DNA from: Coriolopsis trogii
Lineage: Eukaryota; Basidiomycota; Agaricomycetes; Polyporales; Polyporaceae
DNA length: 64,000 nucleotides
Assembly (NCBI GenBank): GCA_020543525.1
Contig: JAHYIO010000036.1
Location: 2,790,001 to 2,854,000, forward strand
Direction of reading: 5' to 3'
Part shown: positions 1-11,769 of the stretch, piece by piece
How the letters are laid out: the number at the start of each line of letters is the position of its first letter
Numbering within the stretch: the stretch's first letter is position 1
The notes under the pieces: generated by a model
Told to the model about the DNA's origin: nothing
Seen by the model: the letters and a program-made list of their open reading frames with translations, nothing else
Database searches by the model: none
Translations under genes and position numbers: made by a program

Positions 1-849
1 CTCTGTCCACCGCTCGTTCCTCCACTCACTTTGGAGAATTCCTCTCCTCTCATGGTTTACTATCTGCTACTAACGATTCACTCTATTCTTTGCATGTCCA
101 TGCTACTTCCACCACGAGATCCGGACTCAACACGATGATGAACCCCGGTCTTCGTGCAGGCTATTGCTATCCACATCTCTCAGACATCCATTATGTCATT
201 CCTTCTATTTTGCAGCAGTGTCGAGTATGATCACGCTGGCCGACACTGTCCTCCTGTGCCATGCGCTTCACTGCGGTCGGTATCATATCAGCATAGTAGA
301 GTCCGACAGAAATCGAGGCTGAGGTGCATATATTAGGCAGAGTTTGCGGCAAAGCTCATGGCATTGTGTACGCATTCTGCGAGCGTTCAGTAAGTGCATG
401 TATCTCGTCGTAGTGTGCTCAAGGATTGGTCTTCAGAGTCTAGCCCCATTGCAAATCTCGGTGTTATCGAACGAAGTCCTCATTCAGGCAGTACGTAACT
501 GATTCATACAGGGCACGAAACAACAATGTCATCATTATGCTAACCTCTCGATGAGGTGGGCGCGACATGGTGAGCGTTCAGCACGATGTCATCGGTGACA
601 TGTCCATGTCAATTTGGTTTGCAGCATCCATTCCCAAGCGGCCACACTCTGACGTACTTCAACGCCCCTTTTGTCCTTCTTCCATTGTGGCGTTCGCACC
701 CTCCGGGCGGCACAGGTTATGACAAGATTAGATCGTGGACCGGCCTAAGCTTGCTAAGATCCTGGTCGAACGTTATTGTTCCGATAGTCGCCTGCCACTC
801 CGGTGACATCCCAGAGCCAAATCCACATTGACGACCAGGCCATGTTTAC
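1..849. other. Intergenic, no supported gene
   Basis: Only short ORFs with no recognisable domain and no coherent intron pattern. I see no gene, RNA or repeat here. The right edge runs into the promoter cassette that begins near 850. Confidence 0.5.
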
Positions 850-1120
850 ACCGCTTTTGGACACAACAACGGCCACGGAACAATATTGCCGCGTCTGGGA
901 CACAATGGACGCAAAGCAGCCACCAGGGCTGTGAATCAAAGTCGAGAGGCCGTAACCCGAGCCTCGCGGCGTATAAATAGGCACCCCGCCAACGCGGGAG
1001 GACATCGGCGTTCCTCTCCTCTCTCTCAGCCTAGCTCACCACCCATCCACCATGGGAACTCCACTCCTGCGACTGCGCGATGTCGCGCATTCTCTACCTC
1101 ACTCACAGATAAACTTCTCA
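850..1120 (+). repeat. Promoter/leader cassette copy A
   Basis: One of three related 5' cassettes in the window; the others lie on the minus strand near 28.5-28.8 and 31.9-32.2 kb. Shared parts, in order, are an upstream block (CCGCTTTTG..., then GCCGTAACCCGAGCC, here and in copy C), a TATA box in the context GGCGTATAAATAGGC, a block CGCCAACGCGGGAGGAC just downstream, a pyrimidine-rich leader, a start ATGGG, and about 50 nt later the 20-mer ACTCACAGATAAACTTCTCA at 1101-1120. The 20-mer starts like a 3' splice site (ACTCACAG). Sequence beyond it is not obviously conserved among copies. Confidence 0.8.
972..979 (+). promoter_or_regulatory. TATA box of cassette A
   Basis: TATAAATA, 80 bp upstream of the ATG at 1052. 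The same motif sits at the same relative place in cassettes B and C, which supports a real core promoter. Confidence 0.75.
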
Positions 1121-2181
1121 AGAGCCAACGCTCTCTTCAGCCCGAAGGCTGCTCCCGAGGTCGCATTCCACCGACGCATAGGACGCAAGCTGGAGACTCT
1201 CTAGGGCGCAGGTGTCCAGAGGGTTGCGCAAGGGCAAATATGCATCCCTTTCACCAGTCTTCTCAAACGCCGCCCGTGTCCTTAGACATTCCATTCTTTG
1301 AGGACATAGGCCTGGTGTCCGTCAACGTGACGCGTGTCTTGACGACTATGAACCGGAGTGAGTGCTCACCTCGTATCTTCGGAGCAGGCCTGATGATATG
1401 TGCCCCGAACTTCGACAGCCCTCATCGTACATGCCACACGCTCAGACAATGGTACAAGATAGCTTGTGCGGAGCTTACGAGGACACAAGGTACGTGACAC
1501 TCTCTCCGGTCCCCGCCCAATGCCCTGACCGTATCTGGCTGCTCCATGCAGGTTGCCTGAGGAACATCCGGTGCCGCACGTTGAGACACTTGGCAGAGGC
1601 ACCGAGTACACGCCGCCGAGTGGAGCAGGAGGACAACCGCCCTTGAACACCGAATCCAGGCATTCGTCTCTCGCATGGTCCCTTTACCATGATCCTCAAC
1701 ACGACAGGAGCATAGAACCCCGACGATCCGTCAGCACCGCACCCAACCGGCCGCCACTGGACTCAAACCGTGCCCTCCCCCGGCACCCCGCCGTCGCGAC
1801 CACCGGCGTGTTTATCCATGTCGACTGGTGGGACAAGGAGACCGGAGGGCGACATCAATCCTCCGGGACGCGAATCTGCCAGGGGGGAACGAAGCGCGTG
1901 AGGATCCGTTCAAGTGGGTCCGTCCACGCCGAACAGCCCGCCATGTCAGGCGATTCGGACGACTTGGCGCTGAGCTGTCCGTACGCCGTCCGCTATACTT
2001 GTTCTTGTCCGGACGAGGAGATTCGTGGCAGCTGTCGGACCGGCTGTTCTCGCTCTTCATACCGGGCCTGCAGGAGAGGCTGACTGGGGAGGATGATTGG
2101 CCCGGGGGCGCTCGCGTTGAGCTAGCACTCCGTTACACGCAGTCACAGACATCGGATGTGATTTGGTACGGGTTTAAGTAG
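1052..2181 (+). CDS. Unidentified gene behind cassette A
   Basis: The ATG at 1052 lies in CACCATGGG, 80 bp after a TATA box. I do not recognise the product and the exon structure is not settled. A canonical intron at 1490-1551 (GTACGTGAC...CATGCAG) joins two open stretches in one frame. The downstream frame contains a segment around HVDWWDKETGG near 1810-1850. The last open stretch, in another frame, ends ...SDVIWYGFK at a TAG at 2179-2181. One or more further introns, or a frameshift, must lie around 1830-1900. It could be a real lineage-specific gene or a decayed one. Start and end are best guesses. Confidence 0.35.
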
Positions 2182-2883
2182 TAGTAGTAGCGATAAAAAT
2201 GCTATCTATACACTTGGTTCATGATCGCCTTGGCTTGATGCCCCGACCTGAGCGTTGCCTCAGCGTGCATTCATGGATGCTTCGCTAAAGCTCACGCTTT
2301 GCGACGGGGAGACGGAAGGGTCGCTCTTTCGTAGCCGACCGTTGCATCGCAATGCTGTGAGTTTGGCGGAGTGCGATGATTGGCGGTGAAGCGGCGATTT
2401 GGCGATGACGATCAGGGTTGGGAGACGCGAGCAGCCGGTTGATGGTCTAGATTGGTGATACATACGCATACTACGGCCTATCCCTGATTGGGTTGCATCC
2501 CGGAGGGGGCTATATGTAGAAGACTATGGAGTACATATGTGAGGAATGTTTCGTAATGTAACAGCCTCAACGTAGAGAAGAAGAACAAGAAGACGTCAGT
2601 GGAGACAGGTGAGATGATGATGTCCGTCATATGCATATCTATGGTCTATACATGTACACACAAACATATTTGCGCAAGTCCTTGTGAGCCAGAGGTACGG
2701 CTACGACCCTACCCCTGTTTTGCAGGACGCATGATGGCGAGAACTGTCGCATTTGTCACGTTGCAAAGTCGCCAGGCGGGTTTTGGAAGGGTATACGAGA
2801 TGTGGCAGGAGGCACCGGAGACGACGAGCGCGTTCGGTTCTCCCCTGGCGGGCCCTGGCAGGTATGCTTCATGGTGACAGATC
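2182..2883. other. Intergenic, 3' of two convergent genes
   Basis: About 700 bp between the 3' ends of the unidentified plus-strand gene and the minus-strand monooxygenase. Only short ORFs; nothing recognised. Confidence 0.5.
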
Positions 2884-4930
2884 TCAGCTCTCGTGCTGCT
2901 GGACGTCCACCGTCACGACGACCGACGGCTCATACTCCCACGTCCCGCGCTCCTTCATGAGCCCCCACTGGACCCACCAGTCGTCGGCCTCGTCCTCCGG
3001 GTCGTACGCAAAGATGCCTTCGATGGCCTGTCCAAGCCCACGCGGATCCCGCCAGGACAGAAACAGAAAGAGGCAACCCGCGTCAGCGCCCCGACTCCCC
3101 GCAAATCCGCGAAGCCACGCACCTGGACCATCTCCTCGCTCGTTTCCGCGCCCCCGGTGGCCAGATTTTTCTTGAGGTTCTCGATCCCCCGCTCCGCGCG
3201 CTCGCGCATCCCGCGATCGCGCGCCTCCGCGATCCCGGGCGGGAGGGAGACGGCGAAGATGTTGCCCATGCAGGCGCGCATGACGCGCTCGACGCGGCTC
3301 TCGCGGACGTCCTGCACCGCGCGCAAAAAGTCGTCGATCTGCTCGCGCGCGTGGAGGTGGGAGAAGAGCCGGCCGAGCACGGCGGCGTCCCCGATCGACA
3401 GGCCGATGGAGTACAACGAGCCGGGCTGGAGAGGGGGGAGGGTGCGGTGAGCGGCGGAGTGTGCGAGAGAAAGGGGGCGGAAGGCTTACGGGGAGGGGAT
3501 GCGCGGCGTCGCCGATGGCGAGGATCCGTCCACCCGGGTGTAGCCACTCTTCAAGGGTAGGCCGCTCCACCATCGGTACGCATACGCACTGGAAGGCCTC
3601 CTTTGCGAGCGTCGCGAGCCTGCGGTCGGGCTGAGGTGAGACAACGACAGTAAGACGAAGAGGTCAGTAAGGATAGACGCACCGCGGATCGCAATTTGAT
3701 AGATGTTGTACTAGGTCCTCTGGTTTTGCGTACAAAGGGGTCGTGTCGTCCGCTTTTCGCTCGACGTAGACGAAAAGGGCGAAGAGACCGTCACCCGTCC
3801 CCGGCTCTTTCTGCGGACGTGACTCTCGTTCGGAGACGGACGCCATCGATGGATGAAGGCACTCACCATCGGGAAGCCGAATGCACCATATGTCTGACCA
3901 AACCATGTAAAGACTCTGCCCTGGGAACGGCATGGTGAGTGTGGTGGGGGTAAGTGAACCGATGTACGCACGTGTTGCTTGAGTCGGGACATCATCTCTG
4001 GATCATCCAGCTTGTCGAAAGCGGACTCTTTGAGGACAGTACTACATGACGGGGATGAGCGAGACGTGCGCGCGAATGCACCGGGATGGCTTACTGGAAG
4101 AGCTGCATGCCGAGAGGGTTTTCATCGTGGGGTTGTTTGAGTGCCTCGATTATCCGATTTCGTATGAAATAGTTTCCCATATAGCAGCCGTCGGCGGCAA
4201 CGACGACATCTGCGGTGAAGACCTCGCCGGTGGCGAGGGTGACGGAAGGCCGTTGGGGGTCCGCATGGACGTCGACGACATGGGAGCCTGACCTGATGGT
4301 AGCGCCATGTTCTCTGGCGCACTCGGCGAGGATGCGTCGGAGGTCTCCGAACTTGACGAGTTGATGCGAGGGTTAGAAACGGATTGGATGGTAGAGGCGA
4401 GATGAGGGGTTAAGCGAGGACGGAACGCACGTGAACGAGAAGCATATCGCCGCCTGTTTCCTCGAGCACTTCTTCTTCCCACTCGTGGGAGCCCACGATG
4501 GAACCGGAGTCGACTGTGGGAACGAGTGTGGGCCAAGAAGGCACGAACCGGACGGTGGTTACGCACATTGGGCAAAGAGGGTCCCTTGCGAGCGGATCGC
4601 GCATTCTTGGAGGCGTTTTGTCATGCCCCAGCGGTAGAGCAGTTTGGACCCGTTTGGGGGGATGCGGCACCCGCCGGCGAACGACGTCTGGAAGAAGATG
4701 AAGTGAGGGGTCGCGGATGGGGAGAGGAGAGGAGAGCGTACGTGATCGGTGGACTCTGCGTCGTCGAGGACAGTGACTGTATGGCCGGCGCGACTGAGGG
4801 CTATCGCGCTGGAGAGGCCGGTCATGGAGCCTCCGACGATGACAAACTGTATGGGGAGAAGCTCGGGGGTACGCTGTGGAGACGGTGTTGAGCGGGGCAG
4901 ACGCGGGGGAGAAAAGGGGACAGAGACCAT
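2884..4930 (-). CDS. FAD-dependent monooxygenase (salicylate hydroxylase-like)
   Basis: Flavoprotein hydroxylase of the PHBH/salicylate-hydroxylase type: NAD(P)H-dependent hydroxylation of an aromatic or similar substrate that the sequence does not identify. Visible motifs in order: the N-terminal Rossmann FAD-binding loop VIVGGSMTGLSSAIALSRAG followed by TVTVLDDAE; GGCRIPPNGSKLLYRWGM; the mid-protein DG-type segment TADVVVAADG; VFTWFGQTYGAFGFPM; and the second FAD motif GRILAIGDAAHPLP followed by SIGLSIGDAAVLGRLF. The C-terminus has the acidic AYDPEDEADDW tail common in this family. At least six short GT-AG introns are needed; two are clear between DAESTDH and TSFAGG and between LFAQ and FDSGSIVG. 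Start chosen at MVSVPFSPPRLP, 34 residues before the nucleotide-binding motif. It diverges from ORC1 across about 530 bp. Fungal homologues act in secondary metabolism or aromatic catabolism; no cluster partner is adjacent. Confidence 0.93.
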
Positions 4931-5463
4931 GGTTCGGACGGTGTTCGTGAGGTCGTGGGCGTCGTCGTGGTCGCTGCGGTCATGGACGACGCCAGGCGGG
5001 ATACTTATACGGATATTCAGAGATCGTGGCGGGAGGGGCTGGGGCCGATATGTGATAGCGTGGGCAGCTGATCTCATGTTATTGGCTGAGATCGTGCACC
5101 GATCCAGGTCAGTCTTCCGCTCGCCTGCAGCTGCCCAATATCGCCATTGATAGCGACCTCCATGCACACGCGTACGATGGTACCTGGACCCTCTCTCGAA
5201 CGTCGACTTGCACCAAAACGCCACCAAGCCCTGGCCTGGCGGATTGCAGGACGTTCTGCTCAGGACATGCCTCCGTCCGCGTCGTCCTCACCCCCCTCGT
5301 TCGACACGAATAAATGGGTACATACTCATGGACTATCAGTCCTCTCTGAATTTTTGTAGCCATGACTCTTGCGTTACTGACGCGTTACGTTACACACGTC
5401 ACGTCACGAACGCGTGTCTTGTCTTCGCATTGGCTGATCGCTTACCTCCTTCTCTCAACCCCA
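4931..5463. promoter_or_regulatory. Divergent promoter region, monooxygenase/ORC1
   Basis: 533 bp between the start codons of two divergently transcribed genes, so it must hold both promoters. It is CT/AG-rich near the ORC1 side. I cannot point to a specific factor site. Confidence 0.5.
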
Positions 5464-8266
5464 ATGTCTGCGCCCAACACTCCACGAAGAAAGTCTGGAC
5501 GCTTTCAGCCCCTGGTCTCTTCTGCTCTCTCGCCCACCTCGGGCAACCTCGACGTCGTTCCATCTACTCCCGCCCATACCCGTCCCGCTCGTCTACACGA
5601 CTTTCTCGGTGAAGAATCTCTCGGGCTCGCGAACCTCCAAGACTTCAACACGTACTTTTACACCTCCTTCACGCGCAGGGCAAGCAAACCAGCCGCCCGG
5701 GCTCCCACGCGGACGTATGGCAAGATATCTCGTCCCAGAACGAGCGATGTCGATACTCCTACCGTCTTCAGCGTTGGAGATACCGTCTTCGTCAGGACGA
5801 ATCCCGGAAAACCCAGTGTCGGTGTCATCACTGCAATATGGAGAGTAGAAGGTGAAGACTTTCTGGAAAAGGCATCGCTGCGCGTTCGTGTTCACTGGTT
5901 CATACTCCCTTCCGAGCTGCCCCCATACAGAGTGAAGAGGGACTTCTGTCAGGTGTGTTCAATCTTCTTCCTTCCCGCCTCTGGTTAGTGAGACCGCCCT
6001 CAGAACGAAATCCTCTACGCCGTCTCTGCAGACGCCACCTTCTCTTCTTCGGCCATCATTGGTCCATGCACCGTAACCTCATCCTCCTCAGCCGCCATCC
6101 CCTCTCACAAATCCAAATCCGCCGATCCATCATCAACCGATGTATTTTTCTGTCGTCTGGCTGTCAACAATCAGCGGGGGCTATACTATGAACACAATTG
6201 GGACGCGTTCCGCGAGGCCGCTATGCGCACTCTGCAAGAGGGCGATGAGAATCTGGCCGAGGCGCCCTGGCCGAACGACGACGTTTGGACAGTCAACCCG
6301 GCACCGGAACCCAAACAGTCTACGAACGCGCGCCTCAAGGCCGACGACGGGAAACCCGCCGAGCGACGGAACCCGCGCAAACGAAGACGTCTCAACCAGC
6401 GACAAGCGTCCGACGATGAGGTGGTCGAGAGCGACGCCGAAGACTCTGCAGACGAGTTCCAAGCGTCCGCTGTCTCGGAGGACGAAGACGAGGACGAAGA
6501 CATGGAGAGCGATAAGGACGTCAGCGAGGAAGAAGAAGACGCGAGCTCGCTCGTATCGGAGCCACGCACGCCCTCTCGCAAACGGAAACGCGGCAGAGCG
6601 ACCCCCCGCACGCCGCGCACGCCCAAGACCCCCCGCACACCCCGCCGGCCACGCGCAGACAAGTCCGCGCTCGCGCAGCCGACACCGCACTCGAAGGCGG
6701 CCCTGCGCCGACGGAAGAAGACCGCGCTTGCGGTACGCCCTCCGCCTCCGGCTGAGGGCACGCTGGAGCTCGCGCTCGCGCGTGGATTGGAGGGCGATGC
6801 GTGGTTGCGGGCGATGCATGTGCTGCATGTCGCGGCGAGACCGGGCGCGCTTCCGTGTCGTGAGGCCGAGTACGGACGCGTGTTGCGGGCGGTGGAGGAG
6901 CTGCTCGAGGAAGGCAGCGGAGGGTGTATATGTGAGTCTGCTCGAGTGCATGCGGGGTAGGCTGTCCACTCAACACCCGCCAATAGATATATCCGGAGTT
7001 CCAGGGACGGGCAAGACGGCGACGGTGCACGCCGTGGTGCGCGAGCTGAAGCGTATGGCTCTAGAGAACGCAAGTGCTGCATATAGTCTGGCAATCTGCG
7101 ACGATGCTCACAGTCATTGGCTATAGGAAGCGAATCCGTTTGCATATGTTGAGATCAACGGTCTGAGAATACCCGAACCTGCCGCAGCATACGGCCTTCT
7201 TTGGGAAGCGGTATGCGGCCACGACACCGCCAAGGACGGGCACATGAAGATCAGCTCCAAGGAAGCTCTACGCAGCCTCTCCAGACATTTCAGTGGCACA
7301 GATCGCGCCGGGCCTGCTGGTGGACACGCATGGTGACAGATCCTGCCATCGTCGTTCCTGTGTCTCCACTGACCATCGTCGTTCTCAGTGTCGTGCTCAT
7401 GGACGAGCTGGATCAGCTCATGACGGCCAAACAGGATGTCGTCTACAACTTTTTCAACTGGCCGACGCTCGCCGGCTCAAAGCTTGTCGTACTGGCTGTC
7501 GCGAACACGATGGACCTGCCCGAGCGTGTCATGACCGGCCGCGTGCGCAGTCGACTTGGTACGTCCGTCTGCAACTAGCATTGAGGCCCCTCCCTGACTT
7601 CGACCCCGCCCCACAGGCATGGTCCGTATCAACTTCCAGCCCTATACGACCCCGCAGCTCGAGCAGATCGTCAAAGCCCGGCTCGCCGCGTCCAAAGCCG
7701 GGCTCCCGGAACCCGCGCCCGACGTGCTCGGCCCGGACGCGATCAAGTTCGCCGCGATGAAGGTGTCGTCGATCAGCGGCGACGCCCGGCGGGTGCTCGA
7801 CATCTGCCGGCGCACGGTCGAGCTCGTGCAGCCGCGGCGGAAGACGGCGCGGACGGAGGACGTGAAGGCGGTGATCAAGGAGATGCAGAACAGCCCGACG
7901 GCGGCGTACCTCGGCGAGCTCGCGTTCCACGAGCGGCTCATGCTCGCCGCCGTCCTCCGGTGCGTCCGGAAGAGCGGGGTGGAGGAGATCAGGTGGGCCG
8001 AGGTGCAGCGCCAGCACCTCGTCTACCTCAACCTGTTGGCGAGCGAGGAGCAGGGCGACCTGGGGCGCCGCCCGAGCGGGGACGAGCTCGTGCTCGTGCT
8101 GGATAGTCTGCTTGCGTCGCATGCGCTTATTTGTGAGGATGGCGCGGTGGTGGCTCGGAAGGCGGAGGGCGAGCGGCGGGTCGCTCTGAATCTGGAGTAT
8201 AGCGAGGTGGAGCGTGTCCTGGGCGAGGTCGGCGGGCCGCGGTGGCGCAATGCTTTGAATGTGTGA
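5464..8266 (+). CDS. ORC1: Origin recognition complex subunit 1 (BAH + AAA+)
   Basis: Largest ORC subunit, a nuclear AAA+ ATPase that marks replication origins and loads the MCM helicase with CDC6. The first exon starts [14 protein letters not shown]; this ATG is preferred over an in-frame one at 5362 because the intervening peptide looks untranslated. A BAH domain follows ([20 protein letters not shown]... [12 protein letters not shown], then after an intron [15 protein letters not shown]). An acidic and basic low-complexity linker with repeated TPRTP motifs spans about 6300-6660. The AAA+ core has Walker [15 protein letters not shown] near 6995-7035, the VEINGL segment, Walker [11 protein letters not shown] near 7390-7415, sensor 1 ([14 protein letters not shown]) and a sensor-2-like [13 protein letters not shown] winged-helix region closes the protein at 8266. 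At least five short introns. All ATPase motifs look intact. Confidence 0.97.
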
Positions 8267-8938
8267 GGTGATATGAAGGAACTCGGAAGTATGTTGGGTG
8301 ACATACGATGTACAGGTAGTATGGTGGGGTAGTAGTTCAACGTTACGTTCAACAGTCAGTCAAGTCTCCACTCTTGGCTGCACTCGTGTTGACTGTGCAA
8401 ACGTTGCAGGCCTAGGCCTGTCTATGTGCATGGTTGTATGATTCGTTGCTATACGCGGAACTGCTACGCCTGTGCTCTTACCTGGCCTGTCTGCACGGGG
8501 CGTCTTCCCATCGAGCTCACCGGTCTTCTTGGAATCTTCAGACTCCTTGATGCTCACGCGACGCAGATGCGAGCTGTCAATGCTAGTGGATCCAGTCGAG
8601 AGTCGCTGACTTCGTCCGACAGATGGTCGGATCAGTGGACAGCCTGCCGTGATGAAGGAGCCGCATACTCAAGGAAGTTGCCACCGCATGAAAAGGCTCG
8701 TGCAACGCGTTGATATGATGGCATCTACTTCAAAATAAAGACCAGAATCCCACATGTCGAGTCCTTCGTGGATATCAAGCACCCACTGGCAGCGGCGCGA
8801 TGGACTTCAGGTATAGTACTACGTATCCATCGTCTCTCCAAGCGCATCTGTTTCTTGATCATCTGTCCGATGCGAAGAATGCATGTGGACGAAAACCAGA
8901 TATAAGGCTTGCGAAAGGCGGTGAATCCCAAATCCCAG
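8267..8938. other. Intergenic, ORC1 3' flank / DUF6534 gene promoter
   Basis: About 670 bp. Short ORFs only, no recognisable domain. It should include the ORC1 terminator and the promoter of the next gene; no distinct TATA box seen. Confidence 0.45.
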
Positions 8939-11293
8939 ATGTCTTCTGCCTCTACGAGCCTGTCCCAGCCTGTCTTGGCAACGGTAGTCTCTCAGCCTAC
9001 ACTTCCACCTTCTGTTCCACCGTTGGATAATACCTTCGGGGCTTTCCTTCTCGGTTCCTTCGTTGGTCTCTTGTAAGTAAGCAGACCATGGTGACCTACT
9101 GTCCCGTTCATTGGCACACCACTAATACAGTGCTCAGACAATTTGGCTTTCTATTACATCAAATCCACGACTACCTGAACGCCTATCCGCGGGACGTCCT
9201 CCTGTTGAAATGCATAGTATGTCATATATGTATGCATTATATATATGTGATGGACTGCCATTGATCCCTTCGACGAATAGGTTTTTACAGTACTGTGAGT
9301 TGCCCATGAGAACATACACCCGGGTTCATGGTACTCAAGGGCTGGCGACAGCGTGTTGGAATGCATCACCCTCGCACTGAACATTCATACGTGGTACGTC
9401 TCGTCACCGCCATACATCCTGTCCCACTTCATCATCGCTCTCCCAGCTATTTTTACCTCATCACAAATCGTTTCAACCCTTCCGGATTGTTGCATGGTGT
9501 ATGGTGAGCACTTGTATGACTCACGGCGGTCCGCAATCATGGTGTCGATGCATGAATGCAATATGATAGGTCGATTGACGTGAGTTCCACAGTGTGTTCA
9601 CATCGTGGTACTACTGACATATGGTCCACACTGTAAGCTGTTACCAGTCGCCGTAGTGAGTAAAGGCTAATCGGTGACCTCAAGTATGAGTCACCTGGAA
9701 TGATAAACTCATGCAACGACAGGGCTTGAGAATCATCGTTGCACAAAGGTGAGCGCTGCCGAGTAGTAACGCCAGTCACGACTGCGTGCAACGCGCTGAT
9801 GCGCGTGTTGACGATGTATTTCTTCAGTTTCTTCGCTCGCCGGGTCTTTCTGTGTAGGTGACAGTCCCATTAAATTCAGCTTCCGGTTGTTGACAGAAAG
9901 AAAGTTGATCGCCGCTATGGGAGAATGGTTGCAGTTGTAGCGGTACTAGTTCCGAATTCTTAACTTCCGCGCAGCCTATAAGAATCTCACACCCCATTCT
10001 TGAATGCAGGCTACGTTATTCCTGGTAGCCATCGGTACGTTGTAGGATCATGGTGACTTTCGTGGCAGGTATTGACACATACTATTTGTAGGCATGGAGA
10101 TTGGTGAGTCTCTAGTCAGGTCTTACCACGAGCGCCTTCAGCCTGAAATACGTGCATAGCGTCTACTGTCGTAAGGTAAGGTGCCTGAGATCATCCTTTG
10201 TCCTGCTCGATATGCTGATGGTCGGATGTCTCTACAAGCTATCAAGTTAGAGAATTTTCACGCCTTGCGAAGGTTTCAGTGAGACTACCCCGTATTTCCG
10301 TATCGCGGGCTTGCGCGATGATGTTCCGACGACTGAAGGGCATGTTTGCACATCTCTAACAGTGGTCGATTTCCGGCGCAACTTTGACTTTTACAGTCGC
10401 CGATATCTTCCTCACGTCGGTATTGGTTCTTGCCCTGCGCAGGAGCCTGACGGGTGTCAGAAAGTGAGCGGTGCAAAACAGAACACCCACTCTGACGCTG
10501 ACTCCCAAAACAGAACTGACTCCATGGTCGATACCATCATCATGTACAGTGCCAACACAGGTACGTACTGTTAACCTCGATCGAGCACATCAGCAGATCG
10601 ACCCTTTCTGCAGGACTTCTCATCAGGTGAATACGGGGTCTGGAAATGTGCTCACTTAAATTGACCCCACCGCCAAGCACTGTCAATGTCCTGGTCACCA
10701 CAATGGTTGGACGACCTCCAATAAAGGCTGTTACATCACTGATTGTTTCGACCTTACGTTTGCAGTCTCTTATATATCCATCGACTCTCATCTATGTCGC
10801 CTTAGCGATAGTCGGCACCGGACGTAGGTCCCAGTGTTACTCCTAGCTCGCATTGAATGACCGACTGTGTCTACTTCCCACCAGTGTACTCGAACACCCT
10901 CCTCGCCACGTATGAGTTAGACCCTACCGACGCGCACCGGGACTGATGTACATCCCCTGCAGGCTGAACTCTCGGAACGATTTCGCGAAACGTGGGATCA
11001 ACACGTTCGGCGCGGTCACAAATCTCATGGAGGCGAACGCACAGCCGATAAAACTCTCCCCGATCTCGTCCCGGTCTCCAAATCCAAATACCAGAACCTC
11101 GGTGCCCACTCAAGGCATTGTGCGCCCGCAGGGACGTCTTGTTGGGGTATGCACGACCTCATCTCAGACATCACATTCACTCTATACTTGCTAATGCGGC
11201 CTTCAGGGCGAGACTCCGGACGCCAACATCGGCATGGATATGGACTTCAAAGTTGGGAGCCTCGGATTGACACACCCTCACGACGCAGCGTGA
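8939..11293 (+). CDS. DUF6534-family fungal membrane protein
   Basis: Seven-span membrane protein of the basidiomycete DUF6534 family, function unknown. Start MSSASTSLSQPVLATVV at 8939. Exons can be followed: 8939-9072 (PPLDNTFGAFLLGSFVGLL), 9138-9216 (YLNAYPRDVLLLKCI), 9281-9294, 9340-9393 (LAGDSVLECITLALNIHTW) and 9447-9503 (YFYLITNRFNPSGLLHGVW). Then comes a less certain stretch with FFARRVFL near 9836 and ATLFLVAIG near 10011. The 3' half is clear again: VADIFLTSVLVLALRRSLTG, TDSMVDTIIMYSANTGLLI, SLIYPSTLIYVALAIVGT and the family hallmark YSNTLLATLNSRN, ending ...GLTHPHDAA at 11293. Ten or more introns, among the shortest in the window. The family normally reads N-terminal LDNT, then YP-D, then C-terminal LLATLN, and all three are present. 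Exons between 9510 and 10370 are unresolved, so partial decay there cannot be excluded. Confidence 0.85.
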
Positions 11294-11769
11294 GCATGTC
11301 GCATCGTGTCAGATCGTCCCATCGGACACGTGTGGAACCGTGCACACAGGCTTCCGCACAGGATACGCGCCATACAGCCACGGAGGAGCGGCGCGTGTAT
11401 CCACGATGCTTCTGCACGAAATCTATTACGCGTGCGTACACAGTATTCAGACGGACAGCGACGAGAAAGTACATCGACAGGCGAGACACGTAAGCAAGAA
11501 GACAAGCGGTCAGACAATCAGGCGCGAGCGGATTACGACGGAACGAGCACGGTCTGTTCTAGAGCTCGAGGTTGAGAGCGGGGAGAGAAGGCGGATAGAC
11601 TACATGATGATGCCAGGTGCAGGGGCGGAGCATCGAGGAACGACAGGTCCTCGAGCTCATCGGCCGAATATGCGAGTATAGCTACAGTGCGTGCGTGCGT
11701 GCGTGCGTGCGGGACGGAACAGGCAAGAGAGACGTTCGAGACGGCGGCCCATCGTACAAAGCGCGGGCC
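11294..11769. other. Convergent 3' intergenic region
   Basis: About 475 bp between the stops of the DUF6534 gene and the Zn2Cys6 factor. Contains the GTGC microsatellite. No gene supported. Confidence 0.5.
11687..11711 (+). repeat. (GTGC)n microsatellite
   Basis: Six tandem GTGC units plus one base, just past the stop of the minus-strand transcription factor gene. Confidence 0.9.

Noticed and set aside
5362..5463. Upstream in-frame ATG of ORC1
   Set aside because: The added peptide (MTLALLTRYVTHVTSRTRVL...) is unlike ORC1 N-termini; [14 protein letters not shown] at 5464 fits better.
6140..7145. Long ORFs overlapping ORC1 in other frames
   Set aside because: Shadows of the acidic/basic linker of ORC1; the ORC1 frame is supported by BAH and AAA+ motifs on both sides.
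2884..8266. Functional link between the monooxygenase and ORC1 because they are divergent
   Set aside because: Shared upstream DNA alone is weak evidence, and the known roles of the two families are unrelated.
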